64,000 nt of DNA from [Clostridium] clostridioforme AGR2157 (GTDB lineage: Bacteria; Bacillota; Clostridia; Lachnospirales; Lachnospiraceae): NCBI RefSeq assembly GCF_000424325.1, contig NZ_KE384163.1:1-64000 (forward strand). Direction: 5' to 3'. A model generated the notes under the pieces. The model saw nothing but the letters and a program-made list of their open reading frames with translations. It was not told the origin of the DNA and made no database searches. Shown here piece after piece: positions 1-9,095 of the stretch (positions are counted from its first letter, which is position 1; each line of letters starts with the position of its first letter). Made by a program: the position numbers and the translations under genes.

Positions 1-247
1 CTTTACTGTCTTCCATGGCAGCTTTCACGCCTGATTCCATATATTTTTTCAGGCAGAGCTTTACCGTCGGTCTCGAAATATCGAGTTTGTCAGCAATGGC
101 TTCATCTGCCATGCCATCTGATTTTAATAAGAGGATTTTGGCTCTCCTGTGGACTCTGGCTTCAACAGTCCCCTTCTGTAGAATGGACTTTAAATATGAC
201 TTATCATCATTGGAAAGAAAAATAGGCGTAGCACTCTTTGGCATCAT
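1..247 (-). mobile_element. IS630-type transposase, N-terminal part, cut by the window edge
   Basis: On the minus strand an ATG at 247 (or 244) follows an AGGAGG site and reads 82 codons to the window edge. The visible part is a helix-turn-helix segment of the kind that opens IS630-family transposases: a charged stretch with RVHRRAKILLLKSDG, then a DEAIADKLDISRPTV recognition-helix region. The DDE catalytic domain would lie outside the window. In IS630 elements this domain binds the element ends and the enzyme inserts at TA dinucleotides. The element abuts the truncated gene at 311, so the insertion probably cut that gene. The family call rests on the N-terminal pattern only; another HTH-bearing transposase remains possible. 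Confidence 0.75.
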
Positions 248-253
248 TTTACC

Positions 254-290
254 TCCTGAAATGGTCTATAAGTATTATACCATTTCAGGA
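254..290. repeat. 12-bp inverted repeat at the start of the IS
   Basis: TCCTGAAATGGT at 254-265 is repeated inverted at 279-290, with 13 bases between. One arm overlaps the -10 region and the other lies just before the ribosome site of the transposase. It could be a transposase or repressor binding site or an RNA hairpin limiting translation. The true outer terminal repeat cannot be defined without the other end of the element. Confidence 0.6.
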
Positions 291-302
291 TAATAATGTA
301 AA
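274..302 (-). promoter_or_regulatory. Promoter of the IS630-type transposase
   Basis: Read on the minus strand, TTTACA (302-297) and TATAAT (279-274) are separated by exactly 17 bases, a near-consensus sigma-A promoter. It lies about 30 bases upstream of the transposase ATG and points away from the truncated gene. Confidence 0.65.
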
Positions 303-310
303 CTTATTAA

Positions 311-2398
311 AATCGAGTTATACTAGATAAATTTCGCAAACTGTCAAAGTATAGTGACGAGGAGACAGAAGAAAGAAGTGAAGATTATCAATACACATCT
401 ATTTGTCAGATATTTAACGATTATAATGGAAAAAAGTGCAGGCGGTTAGCAGATATTGAGGACAGGAAAGTCAGCCGGTTCATTAAAATTGAGGAGGAAC
501 CGCCTTATTTCAGCAATCGTGACAAATTACCATTGCTTGATGGGCCTGATACAGAGGAATTTATTGGAATATGGAACTGGAATGTCATTCCCAATTATAA
601 GGATTCCAATAGAGATTATGTAAATAAAATGCAGTATAATAGTAATATGAATTACATAGAGGTTGTGGAACTTACAGAATGCCATAACTGTGAGGAACTT
701 TTAGATTTTCTCATTGGTCATGATTTCTCCTGCATATCAGGAAGCAAAGTGCTTTTTGTGTACCATACGACAGAAAATGAGATGAATGGTTTGCTGTGTG
801 GAACTAGTGAACTGGAATTTTGTGATGGGTTTGCCCGGTTGAAGAAAAACGTGTACATATTGCCGCAGTACACCATTGATATTGGTGATGTATTAGAGAT
901 TGCTGGAAAGAAAATTTACAGATACCTTAATCTGGGTATGCCTCAAAGCATTTTTCAAGTAAAGAGTCCGCTGGAAGTTGTAAAGGAGATCGTGGTAAGA
1001 CGTGCTACAAGTGCAAAATTGCGTCAAAGCGGTCTTAGTATAAAAGAAACTCAGCATTGCCAGGCTTTTTTGAAAGAACTGCCAGAAAAGACGATATATC
1101 AGGAAATTGTTGACGCATATGAATGCACGGAGAAAGAAGCTGAGGAATATTTATCCTCCTTTATTAAACAGGCAGATTCCTATTTGTCAGAAGACGACAT
1201 TGATATGGAAACGTTAGGAGCTGCGGTGGAGAGAAATACGGAGCTTGTGAGGAGATGTAAAGAATTGCTTTCGGAAGACTGGCAAAAGGAGAATTCCCAA
1301 CAACTTCTCATGGCGCAAGACGAACTGGAAAAGGTACAGAGAGCAGTCAAAGAGGAAAGAGATAATTATACTACATATAAGGAGCAGCACAGCAAGGTGC
1401 AGAAGGAACTGAAAGAGCTCCAGGCAGAGATTTCAAAACAGGAAAAACTGGCTCAGGATGTACAAGAGAAAATTGCAGCCCGAATTGCTTTAGCAAGAAA
1501 AGATGCGGCGGACTTTATATCTGAAATGGCATTTGCCATGCCAATTGATATTAAAAGTAAAGGTGTGCTGTCAGAAGAAAGTTCCATATCGGTTACCTAT
1601 AGAAAAAAGAAGTATCATTTGGGCACTGAAATAACGGATATGGATTCTTTTGAGGAGGAATTGACAGAGAACCTAATTTTGTCAGGTTATGATGAGAGAG
1701 TTGCGCTTCAGATGGCGCAGATAATTGTATTTGCTATTTGTAATAATATGCCTATTGTATGTGGTGAACACGCAGAAAGGATAGCAGATTGTATTTCCTC
1801 CATGTTTGGGTGCGATGGGACTTGTATGCTCTCTTTGCCCATAGGCGAGCCTCGCTGCAAAGAAATCTGTGATTTTATCGGGCAGGAGATAAAAGCTGTC
1901 AATAGAGTGTTTATCGTCAATGGCATTTTTGAGGGATTTAGCTTGAACGCTTTTCATGAGATAAGGCAACGTTCAGAAGAATGGGGGAATAAGGCGATTC
2001 TTATTTTCCCGTTGAATGGTAATACAGAAATGATTTCAAGCCATGTATGGAACCAAACTATGTTTATTGACGGAGATATCGGAATTACAGATTTTGAGAC
2101 GGACACTTTAAATGCTTTTTATTCCTCAGTTGATTTTGTTTTAGAATACGATGCAGAAGTTTTTCGAAAAAAGCGTAAGCTGTTAAAACAGTTTTATGGA
2201 ATGATTGATAACATGGCAGTATTAAATTATGCAAAATATCTGGCTGTGACAGATGGAACAATGGAAGCGGATGAAATGATATTCATTCAGATTTTGCTGA
2301 GTGCGAAATCTTCCGAGAAAAAGGAGGATTTCTTAGAAAAGCTTTCAACAATTGGATTGGATGTAAAGTCCAACAGATATATTGCAAAATACCTGTGA
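311..2398 (+). CDS. 5'-truncated gene A of the helicase locus: coiled-coil protein with possible AAA-like C-terminal domain
   Basis: The frame is open from 311, directly after a TAA at 308-310, to the TGA at 2396-2398 (695 codons). There is no credible start: no in-frame ATG precedes about position 629 and the TTG at 533 lacks a clear ribosome site. The coding frame therefore runs back into the IS630 junction and the real N-terminus is lost. Visible parts: an N-terminal globular region, an acidic helical stretch, a long coiled coil (about 1280-1505, rich in E, K and Q), then a C-terminal alpha/beta domain. In that domain IVCGEHAERIADC sits where a P-loop would be expected but has no GK(S/T), and FIVNGIFEGF resembles a Walker B strand. 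I do not recognise the family. It is translationally coupled to gene B (stop 2398, ATG 2409), so it is probably a partner of the helicase. Whether any product is still made is unclear. Confidence 0.7.
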   Translation, partial: NRVILDKFRKLSKYSDEETEERSEDYQYTSICQIFNDYNGKKCRRLADIEDRKVSRFIKIEEEPPYFSNRDKLPLLDGPDTEEFIGIWNWNVIPNYKDSNRDYVNKMQYNSNMNYIEVVELTECHNCEELLDFLIGHDFSCISGSKVLFVYHTTENEMNGLLCGTSELEFCDGFARLKKNVYILPQYTIDIGDVLEIAGKKIYRYLNLGMPQSIFQVKSPLEVVKEIVVRRATSAKLRQSGLSIKETQHCQAFLKELPEKTIYQEIVDAYECTEKEAEEYLSSFIKQADSYLSEDDIDMETLGAAVERNTELVRRCKELLSEDWQKENSQQLLMAQDELEKVQRAVKEERDNYTTYKEQHSKVQKELKELQAEISKQEKLAQDVQEKIAARIALARKDAADFISEMAFAMPIDIKSKGVLSEESSISVTYRKKKYHLGTEITDMDSFEEELTENLILSGYDERVALQMAQIIVFAICNNMPIVCGEHAERIADCISSMFGCDGTCMLSLPIGEPRCKEICDFIGQEIKAVNRVFIVNGIFEGFSLNAFHEIRQRSEEWGNKAILIFPLNGNTEMISSHVWNQTMFIDGDIGITDFETDTLNAFYSSVDFVLEYDAEVFRKKRKLLKQFYGMIDNMAVLNYAKYLAVTDGTMEADEMIFIQILLSAKSSEKKEDFLEKLSTIGLDVKSNRYIAKYL

Positions 2399-2408
2399 GG
2401 TACGGCGG

Positions 2409-3437
2409 ATGGAAGACAGAATCCTATATGCCATGGCTACTGACTTAGGGATTGATAGATATGGAAATGAATCAGAAATGCAATTTTGCAGCAGAGTTTT
2501 GTATTCAGCGATGGCCAGTTGGGTAAAAGCCTCTGCATTGGATCAGCCGGTCACCAGTGTACAGGAGAATGTGCAAGGGGTGAGTAGAAGGCATATTTTT
2601 GATAAATGTACTGCTATCCTTAATGAAATGTTGAAAAGACATCCAGAATCTAGACCGTGGTTTGAAACGGAATCAGAAGTAGACAGCCCCATTACTGTGT
2701 TGCTGGGCAGACTGATAAGACATGGAGATTTGCTGCAGGTTGGATTTGGGACAAACCTGATTCTTGCAGGAAGCAGCCAAATGCCGCTATCAGGTAAAGT
2801 GGGGTGCAGAAAAGGGGAGATACTTTCGCAGGATACATATTATTCAGGTATAGCAATGCTTCAGAAAACACAAGAAAGCACAATATACAAACCTGAGCCA
2901 GTTACAGATGTAACAGGATGGTTTTGGGACTTTGTACGCTCTGCCTGGTGGAAAACTGCGGGTATGGATAAGAATGTTCAATATTTTAATGCATATAGGA
3001 AGTCAAAAAATAATCATTCCTGTTGGCAGTCAGAACGGCCAAAATCAGTGGAAGGAATATCGTTTGCCCGCCGTAATATCTGTCAAAACAGATATGAGTA
3101 TTATCTTCTGCGCCAGGGTGAATATTTGTATGAACATCGAGTGGATCCGTTCTTACAAGAAGTTTACGAACATAGACGGTTTATGATGGCAATGAGGCAC
3201 ATGGCAGGGAATGATGTGCCAGTACAGATGTATCACTATGCAGACCATGTTTCGGTGAAATTGAGGATTCATTTGCCGCAAAAGGAAAGCTCCCTGTTGG
3301 AAACATACGCATGGCCCCACAATTCTATTATGGATAAGCTGGAATGGGATATGGGTGAACTGGTGTGGAAATTTGTAAAGCCGCACTTATATGGATTAGG
3401 GATAAAACTGATAGAAGAAAGGACAGGACATGGATAA
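2409..3437 (+). CDS. Gene B of the helicase locus, unknown function (342 aa)
   Basis: I chose ATG 2409 (MEDRILYAMATDLG), preceded by GAGGT at 2397-2401; an upstream TTG at 2382 would overlap gene A by 17 bases. The stop overlaps the helicase start (3430) by 8 bases, so the three genes form one tight operon. The protein is soluble, rich in aromatic residues and arginine, with no signal peptide, membrane segment or nucleotide-binding motif that I can see. It has an N-terminal helical part (to about residue 110), a middle segment with LLGRLIRHGDLLQVGFGTNL, and a tryptophan-rich second half. I do not recognise a family. Fixed position before a DUF1998 helicase suggests a dedicated partner or specificity subunit, which is inference. 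Confidence 0.75.
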   Translation: MEDRILYAMATDLGIDRYGNESEMQFCSRVLYSAMASWVKASALDQPVTSVQENVQGVSRRHIFDKCTAILNEMLKRHPESRPWFETESEVDSPITVLLGRLIRHGDLLQVGFGTNLILAGSSQMPLSGKVGCRKGEILSQDTYYSGIAMLQKTQESTIYKPEPVTDVTGWFWDFVRSAWWKTAGMDKNVQYFNAYRKSKNNHSCWQSERPKSVEGISFARRNICQNRYEYYLLRQGEYLYEHRVDPFLQEVYEHRRFMMAMRHMAGNDVPVQMYHYADHVSVKLRIHLPQKESSLLETYAWPHNSIMDKLEWDMGELVWKFVKPHLYGLGIKLIEERTGHG

Positions 3438-6400
3438 GTATGGAGTAAGGAACACTTATGATGCGATCAGAAACCGGCTGCTGGATTATATCAATACCGA
3501 ATATCTTGGTAAAAATGACGCATTACGTGTTGCTTGTGAAAAAGAGCTGCAAAAAGCGGGGATGGTGTTTCAAGAACCTTATATAGAGGCCAATCCCGCT
3601 TACCTGGAAGCGGAAGGGGGAATTAACGGCGCAGCGTTGGAGATGGCTGTCAAAAGAATTCTTCTAAAAATGGCAGAGTTGGATTTAGGCGTGTTTAGGA
3701 ACCCATACAAACACCAGATCGAAGCCCTGGAGGCATTTTATCAAGGACAAGACCTTTTTGTCGCTACGGGTACAGGTTCCGGGAAAACAGAATGTTTTAT
3801 GTGGCCGATGGTGAGTAAACTGGTTCTGGAGCAGATGCGTTCTCCCAGAACATGGGAGATTCGTGGGGTGCGGGCAATCATGCTGTATCCAATGAATGCG
3901 TTGGTTTCTGATCAATTGGGAAGACTTCGTTGTATGATCGGCAATGGTGAAAACGGTTTTCATAGCTTAATCAATGAAATGGCTCCAGGACGCCGGGTAG
4001 TGCAGTTTGGGATGTATACCGGTCGCACACCGTATTCAGGTAGAGCTGACAGAAATCAAAACTTAAATTTGGCGAATACGATGGAGAAAGATATTCTTAA
4101 GCAGTCAGAAGAAACTAAGAAAAAGCTTCGTGAACTTGGAAAATATCCATCTAAAAAAAATTTGGGAGCGTTTGTGGAACGCTTGAGGAAACAGGAGGAT
4201 TGCCTGACAGATCCAGAAGATGCGGAGTTAATAACCCGTCATGAAATGCATCAGTATTGTCCCGACATATTGATTACAAATTATTCTATGTTGGAATACA
4301 TGTTGATGCGTCCGATTGAAAAGGAGATTTGGAATAGGACGAAGGAGTGGATTGACAGCGCTCCAGGAAACAGATTATTGTTTATTATGGATGAAGCCCA
4401 TATGTATCGAGGCTCGTCTGGAGGAGAGGTTGCTCTTTTAGTGCGTAGATTATTGCATAAGCTGGGTATTAAGCGCAGTCAGGTACAATTTATTCTTACC
4501 AGTGCCAGCGTTCCATCGGAAAAAGAAAAGGAGAGAGAAGTATACAAATTTGCTAGTGATTTAAGCGCCCAGCAAAAAAACAGAAATACATTTGTATTGA
4601 TCAAAGGAACAGCGGAGAAACTTCCGGTAAGTGGTAGAGAGTTTGACCCGATTGTTCTGATGGATTACGATTTGGACGCACTGCAGCAGGACTGGAATGG
4701 GCGCTATCCAGCAATTATGGATTTTGCCAGACGGGTAAACTTTCCTGTATACAATGGTTCTGAGGATGAAACAAATGTCGAAACGTGGCTGTATGATTGT
4801 TTGCGCTTGTGTAATCCACTGCTGCGGATTATAAAACAGACCCGGGGGCATGCAGTCAGCTTTAAGAAATTAGTGAAAATTGCGTTCCCAAAAAGTGAAT
4901 CCCCTGCTGCGGAAAAGGCAACCAGCGTATTGCTTGCAATCGCTCCATTTGCAAAAAATACTGAGGGGAAGGTTCTGTATCCTGCCAGACTGCATATGAT
5001 GTTTCGGGGATTGCAGGGGATTTATGCCTGTTCCAATCCATCCTGCACACAAAAAAATTATGAGGATGCAGGGCTTGGATTAGGTCGTGTCTATCTGCGA
5101 AAACCAGGAGCACGCTGCAAATGCGGAGGCATGATATATGAACTGTTGAATGAGCGATCTTGCGGTGCATTGTTTCTGCGTGGCTATATGGATGTATCTG
5201 AACATGAAAATCCTTTTGTCTGGAATGAACCGGGTATCCAGTTTACGGATAACTTGAAAGAAGTTCTTTTTTATCCGATTCTTCAGGATGGCAACTTTAA
5301 AAGAAGTAAAGGAAGCAGAAAGATTCAAACCGCATATCTGAATGCGATGACAGGATACCTGGACAGATTTTCCGAGGAGCCTGGCGGGAAGAAAAACTGT
5401 ATTCAAGTAGCATACTGTGATGTGGAAGTTAAGGGCAGGCCGAATTTATGGACTTTTAGTACTTGTCCCAAATGCGACAAAATGCGCTTTGAGGCAACTG
5501 ATTTTGTTACCAAAGGAAATGAACCGTTTTTCAATCTGGTATCGGAGCAATTCTATGTACAGCCACCTATTTCTCGATATAAGAATGAGGCCAATGGTGG
5601 ACGAAAAGTTTTGCTGTTTTCAGACAGCAGACAGCGTGCTGCTGTTCTGGCAAGGGACTTGACCCGTGCGGCAGATGAATGGGCTATGAAAAAAGCGCTG
5701 ACAGTTGCAGCAAATGAACTCCAGGAGTGGGCGGCACGGAACCATAAAATTCCAACATTGAACATTTTGTATGCTGTTTTTCTGAAAGTTGCCTATCAAA
5801 ATGGACTTCAGTTTTTTTATGGAAATAATGAAAAGGAATTGTTGGAAGATTTAAAGAAGATGGAGGAGTTATATGAGAAAAAGCAGGACAAGATAAAATA
5901 CAATATTGTCATTAATAAATACTTTAAACATAAACCAAGTCAGTACTATGAACATTTGTTGCGACAGTTGTGCAGCAGCTTTCGGTCTTTGACGGATGCA
6001 GGATTATGTTGGATGGAGCCTTGTGACATTGACGAGGAAACCTTTGACGAAATAGAAGAGGAGCTGGAGGAAGCAGAAATTGAGATGTCATTAGATGAGT
6101 TCAAGGTGCTGTTTTCCGCATGGGCAATGGAAATCATGACTTCACAGTATGCGGTCGGTTCTGAAATTGATGATGACGTGCGAAGAAATATTACTGCATA
6201 TCCCCGGCTGGGAGTCGGGAATGGAAACGAATTGCCGCCCAGAATCAGGAAGATGCTGGAAGCTCAGGGATTTACAAAGGCTCAGATTGAAATTGTGGTC
6301 AGGCAGTTATGCAAGTTTCTTGCCAAAGGCAATCATACATCCTCTATGTATCTCAATTTGGATATGATTATGTTACGCTTTGGTGAAAACCATGAATGGT

Positions 6401-8706
6401 ATAAATGCCCCAGATGCAGTGGCGTGTTTCCTTTCGTATTGTGGGGAAAATGTGTACACTGTGGGAAAGGGATTTCCAGAAAGATGACTCAGGAGGACTT
6501 TGATGGCATCAAATTCTGGCGGGCACCTGTTCTGGGGGCGGTTCATGGTAATCCGCAGGTATATATGACGCGTATTAACACAGAAGAACATACCGCACAG
6601 CTTTCCCATAAGGATCAACGGCAAAAAACCTGGTCAACTACGGAAGATTTTGAAATGAGATTTCAAAATGTTCATGTAAACAATGATCGTCCGGTAGATA
6701 TATTGAGCTGTACTACGACTATGGAAGTAGGCATTGATATTGGATCGCTGACGGCGGTTGGTTTGAGAAATATTCCACCTATGCGGGAAAATTACCAGCA
6801 GCGTGCCGGGCGTGCAGGTCGGAAAAGCGCAGCAATATCCACAATTGTCACATATACAGACAACAGGCCTCATGACAGTTATTACTTTCATAATCCTGAA
6901 AAAATCATTTCCGGTGTTCCCAGAACGCCATGGATTGATGTTGACAATAAAAAATTAGCATATCGACATATGAATGTAATTTGTGCTACAGAGTTTTTTG
7001 ACAGGATGGGATCAGGGGCGGACGAAGTCAGGATTTGTGATTTTTTCCGGACTGATTTTAAAAACTTTGAAGAGTTTATCTATGGGAAAGAGGAACAGGA
7101 TTTTGAACTGGAAACACTTATTCCAGAGGGGATTAACTTCAACATTGCGGAATATAAAAAAGAAATTTTGGATCAACTGGAAGAATTAAGAAAAAGTACG
7201 GAAGAATTTCCGGAGGAATACCAGGATGATGATAACCAGGAAAAGCGCGTGCTGGATACTTTTTTGGAAAGGGGGATTTTTCCAACATATTCTTTTCCTA
7301 AAGATGTTGTAGGTTTTTATGTGGAAAATGAAAAGGGATCATCCATTGAACAAAAGCCGGAACGCGCTTTGGACATGGCAATTAGTGAATACGCACCTGG
7401 GCGGTTAGTGGTGATTAATAAGGTTACTTATAAATCAGGCGGTATTTACAGCTTTCATTCAAAATTTCGTGCGGATGAGCAGGAACACCCTGCCAGACCT
7501 TTCTTTGAAAGCAAAAGTAAGGAATATTTTAAAGACCTATATTATTGCGGAGATTCCGCCTGCAGTTGGATGGGACTGAAATACGAAAGCCAATGCCCGT
7601 TTTGTGGAAAAGCAACCATTCGGAGTCAAAAGATGCTAAAGCCGTGGGGATTTGCACCTGTCAACGGAACAAGTGCCAAGGAAGCAGGGGCTGAAGCAGA
7701 AATGACTTATGCAGAGGAACCTTGTTATTCTATTACACCAAAAGAAAGCGAGATGGAGACGGTAATCGGTTTTAGCAACCTGCGCTATTCAAAGAGAGCG
7801 AATGATCCGTTGATTATCTTGAATAAGGGACCGAAATCTACAGGTTTTATGGTCTGCAAAGATTGCGGGGCTGCGATTCCCGGGGATGACGAAGCGCTGC
7901 TTCGGAAGATATATAAACCATATCGCCATCCGTATACAAATTATAGCTGTCATCATGGGGCAGGAAGCGTTGTAAACACTTATCTGGGCAATCAGTTTAG
8001 GACAGACATGGTAGTGTATGAGATTACCCTTGATGCAAAACGGATAAATGTAAATCCTGGCGGGCTTTGGATACGAAGAGCCGGTCAGACTTTGGCAGAG
8101 GCGATGACTTTGGCAGGCGGGCGCCTGCTGGATATTGAATTCAATGAAATCAAAAGTGGATATCGGTTGCGTTATTCCGAAGATGGTTTTAAAGCGTATG
8201 TAGATGTCTTTTTGTTTGATAGCCTTTCTAGTGGAGCAGGGTATTGTTCTGCATTGGCGGAAAAAACACAGGAGCTGATGGGGGAAACAAAAAAGGTCCT
8301 GATAAGCTGTCATGCTGGGTGTGACAGTGCCTGCCATGAATGTCTGATGCATTACTGGAATCAACGTGTTCATGGCTTGTTAGACCGTTTTGCAGCGCTA
8401 GAACTGTTGGAATGGTGCGAGAATTTCAGTCTTCCGTCAGAATTGCCTTATGATCAACAGGAAGAATTGCTGGAACCATTAAACGCTATGGGAGCGGAAT
8501 ATAAAATAGTTGGGGATGGGATACAGCATTTTGTTGAGATGCGAAATAAAAGGCGCAGGATTGCTGCATATCCGGCGATGTGGTGTGAAAGCAGTTCTTT
8601 GTTGCCAGCAGGGACAATCACTCTTGCGGATAAACTTTTGAAGTATGCTTTACCGAAAGCTGATGAACTGATTCGTAATGAATGGAAAAGATGTTTTAAT
8701 GATTGA
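3430..8706 (+). CDS. Giant DEAH-box helicase with DUF1998 C-terminus (DruE/DISARM-like defence helicase)
   Basis: This 1758-residue protein has a split SF2 helicase core. Lobe 1 carries Walker A ATGTGSGKTE (about residue 114), DEAHMYRG (about 321) and LTSASVPS. Lobe 2 carries VLLFSDSRQRAAV (about 730), CTTTMEVGIDIG (about 1095) and QQRAGRAGRKS (motif VI, about 1125). Between motifs and after lobe 2 are several zinc-ribbon-like cysteine pairs: CSNPSC...CKC, CPKC, CPRC...CVHC, CPFC and CKDC. The C-terminus has the DUF1998 cysteine cluster CHAGCDSACHEC. Known relatives are DruE of Druantia (typically about 1,800-2,100 residues), DISARM helicase subunits and shorter MrfA-type repair helicases; size favours the DruE type. 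The predicted role is ATP-driven translocation or unwinding of DNA in phage defence, with genes A and B as partners. Missing are the Druantia and DISARM partners I could recognise (methylases, PLD nuclease, DruA). Family is confident; system membership is inference. Confidence 0.88.
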   Translation: MDKYGVRNTYDAIRNRLLDYINTEYLGKNDALRVACEKELQKAGMVFQEPYIEANPAYLEAEGGINGAALEMAVKRILLKMAELDLGVFRNPYKHQIEALEAFYQGQDLFVATGTGSGKTECFMWPMVSKLVLEQMRSPRTWEIRGVRAIMLYPMNALVSDQLGRLRCMIGNGENGFHSLINEMAPGRRVVQFGMYTGRTPYSGRADRNQNLNLANTMEKDILKQSEETKKKLRELGKYPSKKNLGAFVERLRKQEDCLTDPEDAELITRHEMHQYCPDILITNYSMLEYMLMRPIEKEIWNRTKEWIDSAPGNRLLFIMDEAHMYRGSSGGEVALLVRRLLHKLGIKRSQVQFILTSASVPSEKEKEREVYKFASDLSAQQKNRNTFVLIKGTAEKLPVSGREFDPIVLMDYDLDALQQDWNGRYPAIMDFARRVNFPVYNGSEDETNVETWLYDCLRLCNPLLRIIKQTRGHAVSFKKLVKIAFPKSESPAAEKATSVLLAIAPFAKNTEGKVLYPARLHMMFRGLQGIYACSNPSCTQKNYEDAGLGLGRVYLRKPGARCKCGGMIYELLNERSCGALFLRGYMDVSEHENPFVWNEPGIQFTDNLKEVLFYPILQDGNFKRSKGSRKIQTAYLNAMTGYLDRFSEEPGGKKNCIQVAYCDVEVKGRPNLWTFSTCPKCDKMRFEATDFVTKGNEPFFNLVSEQFYVQPPISRYKNEANGGRKVLLFSDSRQRAAVLARDLTRAADEWAMKKALTVAANELQEWAARNHKIPTLNILYAVFLKVAYQNGLQFFYGNNEKELLEDLKKMEELYEKKQDKIKYNIVINKYFKHKPSQYYEHLLRQLCSSFRSLTDAGLCWMEPCDIDEETFDEIEEELEEAEIEMSLDEFKVLFSAWAMEIMTSQYAVGSEIDDDVRRNITAYPRLGVGNGNELPPRIRKMLEAQGFTKAQIEIVVRQLCKFLAKGNHTSSMYLNLDMIMLRFGENHEWYKCPRCSGVFPFVLWGKCVHCGKGISRKMTQEDFDGIKFWRAPVLGAVHGNPQVYMTRINTEEHTAQLSHKDQRQKTWSTTEDFEMRFQNVHVNNDRPVDILSCTTTMEVGIDIGSLTAVGLRNIPPMRENYQQRAGRAGRKSAAISTIVTYTDNRPHDSYYFHNPEKIISGVPRTPWIDVDNKKLAYRHMNVICATEFFDRMGSGADEVRICDFFRTDFKNFEEFIYGKEEQDFELETLIPEGINFNIAEYKKEILDQLEELRKSTEEFPEEYQDDDNQEKRVLDTFLERGIFPTYSFPKDVVGFYVENEKGSSIEQKPERALDMAISEYAPGRLVVINKVTYKSGGIYSFHSKFRADEQEHPARPFFESKSKEYFKDLYYCGDSACSWMGLKYESQCPFCGKATIRSQKMLKPWGFAPVNGTSAKEAGAEAEMTYAEEPCYSITPKESEMETVIGFSNLRYSKRANDPLIILNKGPKSTGFMVCKDCGAAIPGDDEALLRKIYKPYRHPYTNYSCHHGAGSVVNTYLGNQFRTDMVVYEITLDAKRINVNPGGLWIRRAGQTLAEAMTLAGGRLLDIEFNEIKSGYRLRYSEDGFKAYVDVFLFDSLSSGAGYCSALAEKTQELMGETKKVLISCHAGCDSACHECLMHYWNQRVHGLLDRFAALELLEWCENFSLPSELPYDQQEELLEPLNAMGAEYKIVGDGIQHFVEMRNKRRRIAAYPAMWCESSSLLPAGTITLADKLLKYALPKADELIRNEWKRCFND

Positions 8707-9095
8707 TTCACGCTTTCCACATTAAAAATGGGGCTTGTGCCTTGCTGCGAGCTTTGTTTTTGCAGCAAGGTTTAGCATACCAAATGGTTTGGGAAGTTTG
8801 AGTAAAATAGATAGGATATATTTTAATAAAAGATAGAGTCCGATTCCCTGCAGCTTGATGTCATTTCAGTGAATCAACTTTAGTAAATGGTGCGAATTAT
8901 ATCGAAGAACGGATGGTACATAAAAGAGTCAGGAGATGTGCTGGACAGATGTGAAAAACTATTTTTTAAGGAGCGATTGATCTGTTATCTGACGGGGATA
9001 TGTAACAGAGAGTGAGTTCATTCACCTGAGATATGAAACTTAAAATTCCTTGATTTTTTAAGGAGAATCACTTGACAATATAGGGAGGTTTAGTT
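8707..9095. other. Non-coding gap between helicase and rhuM-like gene
   Basis: Apart from the hairpin at 8740-8770, this 389-base AT-rich stretch has no open frame with a plausible start and no RNA gene that I recognise. It ends in AGGGAGGT at 9082-9089, the ribosome site of the next gene. Confidence 0.6.
8740..8770 (+). terminator. Hairpin after the helicase gene, possible terminator
   Basis: CCTTGCTGC (8740-8748) pairs perfectly with GCAGCAAGG (8762-8770) across a 13-base loop, 34 bases after the helicase stop. The following bases are only TTTAGCA, so termination would be weak. The hairpin closes the three-gene run. Confidence 0.45.

Noticed and set aside
15-293. 92-codon plus-strand frame at the left edge
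   Set aside because: It is the antisense of the IS630-type transposase, whose minus-strand reading has a proper ribosome site, promoter and HTH pattern.
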